DNA of 15,072 nucleotides from Vulcanisaeta distributa (lineage in GTDB: Archaea > Thermoproteota > Thermoprotei > Thermoproteales > Thermocladiaceae): NCBI GenBank assembly GCA_002506645.1, contig DAXY01000051.1, positions 33,683 to 48,754 on the forward strand, read 5' to 3'. The stretch's first letter is position 1, and each line of letters opens with the position of its first letter. Position numbers and translations under genes: made by a program. The notes beneath the pieces were generated by a model. It made no database searches. It saw only the letters and a list, made by a program, of their open reading frames with translations, and had not been told where the DNA came from. Below, in pieces: positions 7,915 to 14,650 of this stretch.

Positions 7915-8168
7915 CACTTAACTAATGATTCCATGGACAGTAATTGCAGAACCTCCGTGCGTTTAACCTCCTCCTTACTCACCTCCCTGATGTCCTCAAT
8001 CCTTATCATGCCCCTCTTCAGTTTATGCCTGCTCCCCAATAGGCTGTATGCAGTCTCGAGAGCCTCGCTTGGCTTGGTTGCTACTAATTCCAGCGAGAAC
8101 CTCTGCCACTGCGTGCCAACCCTCATGCGCCCAACAACCCTATATATGGCTACCCTACCCGTCGGCAC
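7911..8168 (-). CDS. rpl18a: Large-subunit ribosomal protein L18a/LX (eL20)
   Basis: LX is a small archaeal and eukaryotic large-subunit protein. The 85-residue product shows the family pattern: an N-terminal strand block (IYRVVGRMRVGTQWQRFSLELVA), a helix (KPSEALETAYSLLGSRH) and the second strand set (LKRGMIRIEDIREVSKEEV). The start is a GTG at 8168, chosen because a TATA box is centred 25 bases upstream and the closest upstream ATG (8185) is out of frame. It heads the minus-strand cluster and is co-transcribed with pfdA and ftsY. Confidence 0.93.
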   Translation of the reverse strand: MPTGRVAIYRVVGRMRVGTQWQRFSLELVATKPSEALETAYSLLGSRHKLKRGMIRIEDIREVSKEEVKRTEVLQLLSMESLVKW

Positions 8169-8188
8169 GCGTTGTGTCTAGGCATGAA

Positions 8189-8197
8189 GTATTTAAC
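8189..8197 (-). promoter_or_regulatory. TATA box of rpl18a-pfdA-ftsY
   Basis: The minus strand reads GTTAAATAC after GAAAAG (possible BRE), centred 25 bases upstream of the GTG. It is back to back with the MBF1 promoter. Confidence 0.7.
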
Positions 8198-8211
8198 CTT
8201 TTCCCAATATG

Positions 8212-8219
8212 TTTTTAAA
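8212..8219 (+). promoter_or_regulatory. TATA box of the MBF1 gene
   Basis: The plus strand reads TTTTTAAA, centred about 27 bases upstream of 8243. The predicted transcript start therefore falls just before an AGGTGG motif and about 10 bases before the ATG at 8252. Confidence 0.6.
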
Positions 8220-8251
8220 GAAGTACTGCCAATACTGGTCAGGTGGTTTAC

Positions 8252-8785
8252 ATGGTCCTCACGTGTGACGTATGCGGCGCACCAATAGAGGGCGAGCCAG
8301 TCATTGTGGAGATAGACGGTGCCGTGTTAACGCTATGCCAGAGGTGCGCCCGCAAGTACGTAGGTGTTAAGGGCGTTAAGGTGATTAAGGGTCCATCACA
8401 GATACAGGCGGTGCAGCAGCCAATAACAGTTGCTAGGTATGAATCCAGGAGAGGCGTCACGTACAGGATCAGTAGGCCCAGGGTTAATGTAGATAGGTAC
8501 GAGGTTGTTGAGGATTACGCCGAGTTAATTAGGGAGGCTAGGGAGAGCCTCGGCATGAGTAGGGACGTGCTGGCCAAGGTCATCGGCGTTAAGGAGAGCA
8601 TACTGAGGAGGATCGAGGATGGCCAGTTAATACCGGATATAGAGCTTGCCAGGAAGCTTGAGAAGGCCCTTGGCATAAGCCTACTTAGGGAGTCGGAGGA
8701 GGCGGGTGTGGAGGCCCAGAAACCAGTTAGTAAATCCTTAACCCTGGGTGACGTGGTTACCCTACGTGGGAGGAAGAGGGAGTGA
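8252..8785 (+). CDS. mbf1: Multiprotein bridging factor 1-type transcription coactivator
   Basis: Archaeal MBF1 combines a zinc ribbon with a Cro/C1-type helix-turn-helix and is reported to bind the small ribosomal subunit; eukaryotic MBF1 bridges TBP and activators. The 177-residue product has an N-terminal zinc ribbon (C5, C8, C29, C32), a basic linker (about 60-85) and an HTH domain at about 88-147 (LIREARESLGMSRDVLAKVI, then ILRRIEDGQLIPDIELARKLEKALGI). A GTG at 8243 is also in frame and sits at the leaderless distance from the TATA box. I chose the ATG because AGGTGG ends 5 bases before it. It is divergent from rpl18a and upstream of hflX, an arrangement I recall from other Crenarchaeota. 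Confidence 0.93.
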   Translation: MVLTCDVCGAPIEGEPVIVEIDGAVLTLCQRCARKYVGVKGVKVIKGPSQIQAVQQPITVARYESRRGVTYRISRPRVNVDRYEVVEDYAELIREARESLGMSRDVLAKVIGVKESILRRIEDGQLIPDIELARKLEKALGISLLRESEEAGVEAQKPVSKSLTLGDVVTLRGRKRE

Positions 8786-8805
8786 GGTTGTGCTGCGGCA
8801 ATAGC

Positions 8806-8814
8806 TTTAAATAA
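8806..8814 (+). promoter_or_regulatory. TATA box of hflX
   Basis: The plus strand reads TTTAAATAA, centred 26 bases upstream of the GTG at 8836 but only about 8 bases from the ATG at 8818. The ATG would thus lie upstream of the predicted transcript start. Confidence 0.6.
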
Positions 8815-8835
8815 TGAATGGGCGTAGGCGCCTCA

Positions 8836-9954
8836 GTGGTTAATAGGGCTAGGGCCCTACTGCTCGTGGCGGACGACGTTGGGGAGAACAGGATTAGGGA
8901 ATTTCAACTGCTGAGTGAGGCTGGTGGTTATGAGGTCCTGGACACGATAGTGCAGAGGAGGAGACCGGACACGCGGTATTACCTGGGTATTGGTAAGTTG
9001 AGCTATGTAGAGTCGCTTATTGGGTCTTTAAGGCCTGACGTGGTGATTACGTACCATCAATTAAACCCAATACAGTACGTGAATCTCGAGCGTAGGTTGA
9101 GGGTTAGGGTTATGGATCGAATATTACTTATCCTAGAGATATTCGAGAGGAGGGCCGGTAGTAGGGAGGCCAAGCTCCAGATCGAGTTGACTAGGCTTAG
9201 GCTGGAAATACCGAGGATTAGGGAGTTCATTAGGCTCGCGAAGATGGGCGAGCAGATCGGCTTCTACGGTGGTGGTGAGTACGCAATTGAGGCCTACTAT
9301 AGGCATATGGTAAGGAGGGCGGCCCATATTAGGAGGGAATTGAATGCGATTAGGAAGAGGAGGGAAATGCTCGTGCTTAGGAGGAAGGATTACGGCCTAC
9401 CGCAGGTCGCGCTCACTGGCTACACATCGGCAGGTAAGACAACCCTCTTCAATAGGTTGGCCAGGGAAGATAAGTACGTCGATGGTAAGCCCTTCGCCAC
9501 GTTAGATACGTACTCGAGACTCGTGAACTTCAACGGCGTGAATGCAATATTGACGGACACTATCGGCTTCATAGATGACTTGCCGCCGCTGCTCATTGAA
9601 TCATTCTACGCAACGATTGCGGAGGTCCTCAATGCAGACCTCGTGCTCTTCATGATGGACGTGAGCGATGATTACCAGGAATTTACTAGGAAGTTCGTGA
9701 GTTCCGTAAGGATATTCAACGACCTCGGAATACCGAGGAGCAAGGTCTTACCAATCTTAAACAAGGTTGACCTAACTGACGGCATCGACATTAGCGATAA
9801 GGTTAGTCTCGTAAAGGGCGAGTTCGGAAGCTACGTACTAATATCCGCCAAGACGGGCGTGGGGATTGATGACCTGAGGAGTGCCGTGAGGAGTAGGCTG
9901 GAGCCATTAATCGCCAGGGAGGAATTGGGTGACAATAATAGGAAGAGTTTTTAA
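8836..9954 (+). CDS. hflX: HflX-type GTPase
   Basis: HflX is a ribosome-associated GTPase; bacterial forms split stalled ribosomes, and the Sulfolobus homologue binds the large subunit. Residues 1-175 form the N-terminal HflX domain with its long antiparallel helices. The G domain follows: G1 GYTSAGKTT (195-203), the G2 region FATLDTYSR (220-228), G3 DTIGF (241-245), G4 NKVD (309-312) and G5 SAK (337-339). The usual GPGETxLE signature between domains reads GGGEYAIEAYYRHM here (from residue 145). An in-frame ATG at 8818 would add 6 residues, but the TATA box at 8806-8814 places transcription start near 8836, where a GTG opens the same frame. The stop lies next to the tfe promoter. Confidence 0.94.
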   Translation: MVNRARALLLVADDVGENRIREFQLLSEAGGYEVLDTIVQRRRPDTRYYLGIGKLSYVESLIGSLRPDVVITYHQLNPIQYVNLERRLRVRVMDRILLILEIFERRAGSREAKLQIELTRLRLEIPRIREFIRLAKMGEQIGFYGGGEYAIEAYYRHMVRRAAHIRRELNAIRKRREMLVLRRKDYGLPQVALTGYTSAGKTTLFNRLAREDKYVDGKPFATLDTYSRLVNFNGVNAILTDTIGFIDDLPPLLIESFYATIAEVLNADLVLFMMDVSDDYQEFTRKFVSSVRIFNDLGIPRSKVLPILNKVDLTDGIDISDKVSLVKGEFGSYVLISAKTGVGIDDLRSAVRSRLEPLIAREELGDNNRKSF

Positions 9955-9955
9955 C
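9948..9955 (+). promoter_or_regulatory. TATA box of tfe
   Basis: The plus strand reads TTTTTAAC after GGAAGAG (possible BRE), overlapping the last codons and stop of hflX and centred 27 bases from the tfe GTG. It suggests tfe is transcribed independently. Confidence 0.6.
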
Positions 9956-9977
9956 TCAATAAGTTAGCCACGCATTG

Positions 9978-10514
9978 GTGGTCGAGGACTTAGAGACATC
10001 GTTATTCCTCGAGTACGCTAGGAGGAGGATAGCCTTTGAGTATGATGATGAGGAGATGGGTGAATTGGTTGTTAAGATATTGAGGGCGCTGAGTGAGAGG
10101 AATGAGTCGGTACCCGACGAAACCCTGGCCTTGATCCTAGGCATAAGCGCCACGGAGATTAGGAGGGTGCTTCACGTAATGCATAGGGCGGGCCTCGTCG
10201 GGCTTGCTAGGGAGTCCACTGATCAGTATAGGTATGAGTATAAGTGGTTCGTTAATAAGGACTTCATTAGGAAGTTCCTAACGCGGCACATAAGTAACGT
10301 GGTATCCAAACTCATGCATAGGATAAAGACGCTTGGTTCAACAACACTGTACATATGCCCAACATGCTTCAGGGGCTACACACTCGATGAGGCCTATGAA
10401 TACGACTTTAAATGCCCAAGGGATGATACTGAGTTGGTACAGGTCGATGCGACCTCGGAGATCGCGTTTCTAATGAACGTGATTAAGAACCTACGTAGGG
10501 AGGAAGGGAAATAA
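9978..10514 (+). CDS. tfe: Transcription factor E alpha subunit (TFE/TFIIE-alpha)
   Basis: TFE helps open promoters and stabilises the preinitiation complex with TBP, TFB and RNA polymerase. The 178-residue product has an N-terminal winged helix (about 26-100, including ETLALILGISATEIRRVLHVMHRAGLV), a helical linker, a zinc-ribbon region and a short C-terminal helix. The ribbon shows CPTC (C127, C130) but the second pair reads KCPRDD, so C146 is present and position 149 is Asp instead of the usual fourth Cys. The start is a GTG at 9978; a TTG one codon earlier is possible. Synteny after hflX supports the call. The gene converges on the flavoprotein gene with 32 bases between stops. Confidence 0.93.
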   Translation: MVEDLETSLFLEYARRRIAFEYDDEEMGELVVKILRALSERNESVPDETLALILGISATEIRRVLHVMHRAGLVGLARESTDQYRYEYKWFVNKDFIRKFLTRHISNVVSKLMHRIKTLGSTTLYICPTCFRGYTLDEAYEYDFKCPRDDTELVQVDATSEIAFLMNVIKNLRREEGK

Positions 10515-10546
10515 TGAGTTTTACGCGTGGTACTTATCAACGCTTC
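10515..10546. other. Convergent gap between tfe and the flavoprotein gene
   Basis: Only 32 bases separate the two stop codons. I see a short TTTT run but no clear hairpin terminator; archaeal termination at weak T-rich sites is likely here. Confidence 0.4.
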
Positions 10547-11899
10547 TCAATACTTGCCCCTTGATAGTACCCTAGCTGCTGTAATCAGTGGATGCCATAC
10601 TGGAGCTGTTGGTGGTGCGTATGATAGGTCCGCGAAGAATATGTCATCAATTGTGGCGCCCTTGCCTATCAACGCCGCTGCCGTATCTATATAGCCGGCA
10701 ACCAACTTATCTGACCCAACTATCTGGACGCCGAGGACCCTACCGCTGGGTTCATCCATTATCATCTTGATAGTTACCTGGGCGCCGCCTGGGTAGTAAT
10801 GCGCCGTGGTCCTCGATTTTATCGTCGCGGAGACGGGCTTAAACCCCTCCTCCCTCGCCTGCCTTTCCGTAAGCCCCGTCCTAGCCACGTAGAGGTTGAA
10901 CACCTTCGTTATTGCGGTGCCCAAGACTCCCGGAAATTTCAGGAACCTGCCCTTAACAGCATTTGCGCCCGCCACCTGCCCCATCTTATTTGCCGGCGGC
11001 GCCAATGCAACGTATATCCTCCTCCCGGTAATTAGGCTCCAGGTCTCCGCAACGTCGCCCGCGGCGTAGACGTTAGGTACCGTGGTCTCCATATACTCAT
11101 TAACCCAGACGGCCCCGGTCTCGCCGAGCTTGGCGCCCGCCTTGACGGCGAGGTCCACGTCGGGTTTAACGCCAACGCCCATTACGACCTTGTCAACCTC
11201 GTACTCGCCCTTCTCAGTAATCACCTTATTCACGTGCCCATTGACGCCCCTAAAACCAACCACCTTCTCGCCTAAGTGGAGCTCAACGCCATTCCTAATG
11301 AGTTCGTCATGTATCAACTTCGCCATGTCCTCATCGAATGTGGTCGGCAATACGTAGGGCATCATTTCGAAGAGGAGGACCTTCTTACCAAGGTTCCTAA
11401 GGGCCTCGGCAACCTCAAGCCCTATGTAGCCGCCCCCGACCACCGCCACCGTACTTGCCCTCTCAACCTCCTCCCTCAGCCTAGGCGCCTCGTGAGGGAG
11501 CCTAAGTGTTAATATGCCGTTTAGATCATGGCCCTCAACAGGCAGTGTTACAGGCTTAGCCCCCGTGGCTATTATTAATACGTCCCACTGGTACTTAACG
11601 GTCTCATTACCTTCTTTGGCATACACGACTTGGTTCTTAGTATCAACGTCGAAGACCTCCGCATTGACCTTAACCGTTATCTTCCTATCCCTAGCGAATT
11701 CCTCAGGCGTGTATATGGCTAGGTCCTGGGCCTCCTTAACAACGCCACCGAGGTAGTACGGTATTCCACAGGGCGCGTGGCTTATGAACAATCCCTTATC
11801 AAGCATTATAATTTCAGCCCCAGGGTCGAGCCTCCTAGCCCTGGCAGCTGCCGAAGCCCCTGCGGCTCCACCGCCGATTATTACAACGCGTTTACCCAT
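10547..11899 (-). CDS. CoA-disulfide reductase / NAD(P)H sulfur oxidoreductase-type flavoprotein
   Basis: This 450-residue enzyme belongs to the single-cysteine branch of the pyridine nucleotide-disulfide oxidoreductases, which use NAD(P)H and FAD to reduce CoA disulfide, polysulfide or elemental sulfur. It shows an FAD-binding GGGAAG (9-14), the redox-active C44 in SHAPCGIPYYLGG, an ATGA block (111-114), the NAD-binding GGGYIG (155-160) with E178 after the second strand (suggesting NADH), the second FAD motif TVPNVYAAGD (273-282) and the C-terminal YAPP (427-430) of CoA-disulfide reductases. In sulfur-dependent Thermoproteales a role in sulfur reduction or thiol homeostasis is plausible. NADH oxidase (water-forming) is an alternative that sequence alone does not exclude. 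The gene is alone on its strand with its own promoter. Confidence 0.93.
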   Translation of the reverse strand: MGKRVVIIGGGAAGASAAARARRLDPGAEIIMLDKGLFISHAPCGIPYYLGGVVKEAQDLAIYTPEEFARDRKITVKVNAEVFDVDTKNQVVYAKEGNETVKYQWDVLIIATGAKPVTLPVEGHDLNGILTLRLPHEAPRLREEVERASTVAVVGGGYIGLEVAEALRNLGKKVLLFEMMPYVLPTTFDEDMAKLIHDELIRNGVELHLGEKVVGFRGVNGHVNKVITEKGEYEVDKVVMGVGVKPDVDLAVKAGAKLGETGAVWVNEYMETTVPNVYAAGDVAETWSLITGRRIYVALAPPANKMGQVAGANAVKGRFLKFPGVLGTAITKVFNLYVARTGLTERQAREEGFKPVSATIKSRTTAHYYPGGAQVTIKMIMDEPSGRVLGVQIVGSDKLVAGYIDTAAALIGKGATIDDIFFADLSYAPPTAPVWHPLITAARVLSRGKY

Positions 11900-11921
11900 A
11901 TGGTCTCCAGGGCTGTTACGA

Positions 11922-11930
11922 CTTAATTAG
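11922..11930 (-). promoter_or_regulatory. TATA box of the flavoprotein gene
   Basis: The minus strand reads CTAATTAAG after GAAAAA (possible BRE), centred 27 bases upstream of the ATG at 11899. Confidence 0.65.
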
Positions 11931-11984
11931 TTTTTCTACATTATTTCTATATTCAATATATTTAACAGGATTTGATCAAGGCCC

Positions 11985-12944
11985 TCATCCGCAATTGCCA
12001 TCAAGCCCCATTAGCAATTCATTGATTATCCTACTAGCCGTCAATACGTGCCTCCTCTTGATTGGGTATTGAATTATTAACTCGGTATTTCCAATCTTGC
12101 CGGCACTCCCATACTTAATGCACTCAGCCACGTATTTACTCACGTGTGGGGTTAATGTCCATGTAATTAATTCATGGATAATGCCGTTATCCACGACACT
12201 GGGTATCCTCTTTGTCATATGCATGAATGTTGTCTCAACTAGGTACCTCTTATCGAGTACGTAGTGGAGGAATTCATGAATCGCGGTATCGATTACATTG
12301 CTTATGTCATCCACGTTGAGGTTGTTTCTCGAAATCACACCAACCAGTCGTAGTAAGTCCCATATCGATAATGCGATGGTCTCATCCCCATTGATTGATA
12401 GGATCTTGCCGTAAATCGTTGGATTATGCGTCAGCAGGATCCTCGGCAGGTCTGTGCCGAATAGCCTACCTGCTATGGTTAGTGCCTTCATTACTAATTG
12501 AAAGTAAGTGCCGGAGCTGTTCCTCACGTTGCTCAACCTATCATCAACGAAGTACTCACACTCGGTGCTGCACATAATCATTAATTTGATGGCTAATGAC
12601 GAGCCAGCGTCTACGGATATGAGGTATTTACGATTATCGCCATCCCTTGTGCTGTCTATAGTCACGTACCTATCAACGTCATAATCCTTCATGAGCGAGT
12701 CCAGGGTATCCCTGGCAATGACATTGTACTCCTCGCCACTAGGCATAAAGCCGGGATTAGCGGAGCCCACTAGGTCCAGGGCTAGGTCAAGGGCAAGTAA
12801 TGCTGCCCTCAACTTAACGCGTTGCCTATTGAATAGTAGCGATAATGCATTAATAGATTTTATGATCTCCAGGGAATTACTACGAAGTTTTCCAGCGTAT
12901 TTCCAGGAGGAATTTGTTAACATATTAATTACCACGCCGGACAA
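11985..12944 (-). CDS. Unrecognised protein with HExxH motif (possible zinc metallopeptidase)
   Basis: I do not recognise this family. The product is up to 319 residues, soluble, with no signal peptide or membrane segment. The N-terminal third is helical (about 22-62), a middle region holds two cysteines (MCSTEC, about 124-129), and the C-terminal half carries a zinc-protease-type HEFLH (223-227) on a predicted helix. A second helix 30 residues later (GIIHELITW, 254-262) offers H257 or E258 as a third metal ligand, the layout of gluzincins. Starts are uncertain: TTG 12944 is 25 bases from a TATA box and so suits a leaderless mRNA, while GTG 12935 and ATG 12923 (312 residues) are alternatives. 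The frame is intact and codon use matches its neighbours, so it is very likely a gene; proteolytic activity is inference. Confidence 0.8.
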   Translation of the reverse strand: MSGVVINMLTNSSWKYAGKLRSNSLEIIKSINALSLLFNRQRVKLRAALLALDLALDLVGSANPGFMPSGEEYNVIARDTLDSLMKDYDVDRYVTIDSTRDGDNRKYLISVDAGSSLAIKLMIMCSTECEYFVDDRLSNVRNSSGTYFQLVMKALTIAGRLFGTDLPRILLTHNPTIYGKILSINGDETIALSIWDLLRLVGVISRNNLNVDDISNVIDTAIHEFLHYVLDKRYLVETTFMHMTKRIPSVVDNGIIHELITWTLTPHVSKYVAECIKYGSAGKIGNTELIIQYPIKRRHVLTASRIINELLMGLDGNCG

Positions 12945-12964
12945 TAATAACTTCGGTTATCCGT

Positions 12965-12973
12965 AATTTAAAT
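12965..12973 (-). promoter_or_regulatory. Candidate TATA box of the HExxH gene
   Basis: The minus strand reads ATTTAAATT, centred 25 bases from the TTG at 12944. A second AT-rich element (minus-strand GTTATTATTG, 12942-12951) would suit the ATG at 12923, so the start remains open. Confidence 0.45.
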
Positions 12974-13011
12974 GATTCCTTTCAATGCACTAATTATTCC
13001 CGGCGCAATAC

Positions 13012-13018
13012 TATAAAA
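13012..13018 (+). promoter_or_regulatory. TATA box of the GGT-like gene
   Basis: The plus strand reads TATAAAA, centred 28 bases from the ATG at 13043. It shares a roughly 100-base divergent region with the HExxH gene. Confidence 0.7.
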
Positions 13019-13042
13019 TTCCCAAGCCGTGGTATTAATTAC

Positions 13043-14584
13043 ATGACCTTACCAGTGATGGGTGGGGTTAAGCCTCCCTGGATCACAGAACTTGGCGGCG
13101 TCGCCTCTGAACACCCCACGGCCAGTAGGTTAGGCGTTGATGTGCTGAACCTCGGTGGTAACGCCATTGACGCTGCCGTAACTACCTCACTAGCTCTAGC
13201 CCTAACCCAGCCACACCTTGGCGGCCTTGGCGGTGACTTCTTCGCAATGATTTACATAGCCAGGGAGGGCAGGGTATACTTCCTAAACGCTGGCGGGTGG
13301 GCTCCACGGAGGTTAAGTAGGGAATTACTGATGGAGAGGGGCCTCAATGCTGTGCCGTTAAGGGGCCCATTATCGCCTGTGGTACCTGGCCTACTGGCGG
13401 GCCTTCATGCCCTGTGGAGGCGCTTCGGCACCAGCGAGTGGAGGTCCTTAGTAAGGCCGGTGGTCGAAACCGCCAGGAAGGGCTTCCCAGCAAGCCCAAG
13501 CCTTGTCAGGGCCATTGATTCTCTCAGGAATGAGGTAACCGGCAACAGCGGCTTCGGGACCGTGTACCCAATGGATGTCGAGCCCTGGGGTTTAATGAGG
13601 ATAGAGCCGTTGATTAGGACCTTCGAACTCATCATGGAGTATGGGCCGGACGTGCTGTACCGCGGCGAGGTTGGCGAGGCCCTAGTTGGTCATGTTCAAT
13701 CCATCGGCGGAGTTATGGAGATGGATGACTTGGCCGAGTACGAGCCTGAGTGGCGCGATCCACTGAGCATTGATTATAGGGGCTTAACCATTTACGAATC
13801 GCCGCCCAATACCCAGGGCATAACCACGTTAATGATGCTGGCTCTTCTTGAGGAACTGAATGTTAAGGCCGAGCCCTGGTCCCGAGGTAGGATTGAGACG
13901 TACCTGGGCATCTACAGGGTGGCGTATGAACTCAGGGACTCGTACGTCGGGGACCCAAGGTTTGTCGAGGTCCCAATCACTAAACTCCTTGATAGGGACT
14001 TCCTAAGATCAACGTATGAGTCAGCGGCTAAGAGAGCCAGTGGGCAATTGGGTGGTTCGGGCGATACCACGTACTTCGTGGTCGTGGATGGGGAGGGCAA
14101 TGTCGTAAGCGCTATACAGAGCCTATACCAACACTTCGGTTCATTAATTACGGAGCCTAGGTACGGCATCACGCTCAATAATAGGGCCTCGGACTTCTCA
14201 ATGGATGGCCCAAACGCGTTGGCGCCTAGGAAGAGGCCCCTACATACGTTGAGCGCCGTGATAGTGACTAAGGATGGCGAGCCCAGGTACGCCCTAGGTA
14301 CGTCAGGAGCTCATTTCAGGCCCCAATTACATACGCTATTCATAACGAACATAATAGATTATGGACTAAGCCCCGTGGAAGCAATCGACGCGCCCAGGTT
14401 TCTGTGGGATAGGAAGTCATTGACTATTGAGGAGGGCTATGAAGTGGCGGGATTAACCGAGCCGCACCAAGTAATTAGATACCCAAGTAGGACAGGCGTC
14501 GCTAGTATAGCCGCATTCCTAGGGAATGGTAGGAAGCTATTATACGCCGACATACGTGGAGATGGGCTGGCCCTCGGTCAATAG
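13043..14584 (+). CDS. Gamma-glutamyltransferase-like Ntn hydrolase
   Basis: Members are made as one chain that cuts itself before a catalytic threonine, giving large and small subunits. This 513-residue protein has the N-terminal family core (ASEHPTASRLGVDVLNLGGNAIDAAV and HLGGLGGDFF), the PPNTQG block (254-259) and the processing site GSGDTTYFVVVD, in which T342 is the predicted new N terminus and nucleophile. There is no signal peptide, so it is probably cytoplasmic. Two GGT features differ: the substrate-binding Arg region (FRE/LDxRExAP in typical enzymes) reads NAGGWAP (82-88), and the glycine pair of the oxyanion hole (GSPGG) reads GTSGA. It may act on an amide substrate other than glutathione. 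Family call is firm; the name ggt would overstate the function. Confidence 0.9.
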   Translation: MTLPVMGGVKPPWITELGGVASEHPTASRLGVDVLNLGGNAIDAAVTTSLALALTQPHLGGLGGDFFAMIYIAREGRVYFLNAGGWAPRRLSRELLMERGLNAVPLRGPLSPVVPGLLAGLHALWRRFGTSEWRSLVRPVVETARKGFPASPSLVRAIDSLRNEVTGNSGFGTVYPMDVEPWGLMRIEPLIRTFELIMEYGPDVLYRGEVGEALVGHVQSIGGVMEMDDLAEYEPEWRDPLSIDYRGLTIYESPPNTQGITTLMMLALLEELNVKAEPWSRGRIETYLGIYRVAYELRDSYVGDPRFVEVPITKLLDRDFLRSTYESAAKRASGQLGGSGDTTYFVVVDGEGNVVSAIQSLYQHFGSLITEPRYGITLNNRASDFSMDGPNALAPRKRPLHTLSAVIVTKDGEPRYALGTSGAHFRPQLHTLFITNIIDYGLSPVEAIDAPRFLWDRKSLTIEEGYEVAGLTEPHQVIRYPSRTGVASIAAFLGNGRKLLYADIRGDGLALGQ

Positions 14585-14620
14585 CCTAGGTTGCTTACCC
14601 AATGGCGTGGGTGGAAGTGC

Positions 14621-14628
14621 TTATAAAT
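14621..14628 (+). promoter_or_regulatory. TATA box of the ABC substrate-binding protein gene
   Basis: The plus strand reads TTATAAAT, centred 26 bases from the ATG at 14651, so the transcript is predicted to be leaderless. Confidence 0.7.
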
Positions 14629-14643
14629 AGGATGCATATCCTA
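14628..14643 (+). promoter_or_regulatory. Inverted repeat TAGGATGCATATCCTA, candidate operator
   Basis: Perfect 6-base arms (TAGGAT and ATCCTA) flank a 4-base centre, touching the last base of the TATA box and ending 7 bases before the ATG. A dimeric repressor bound here would block polymerase recruitment. The regulator and ligand are unknown; a metal or cofactor sensor would suit the downstream importer gene. Confidence 0.4.
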
Positions 14644-14650
14644 CCTCCGT

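Noticed and set aside
10515..10546. Possible small RNA or tRNA gene between tfe and the flavoprotein
   Set aside because: Thirty-two bases are too few for a tRNA and I found no C/D box motifs; no other gap in the window suggested an RNA gene.
14597..14612. Short hairpin (ACCCA, 6-base loop, TGGGT) after the GGT-like gene
   Set aside because: A 5-base stem without a following T run is weak evidence for a terminator and is expected by chance.
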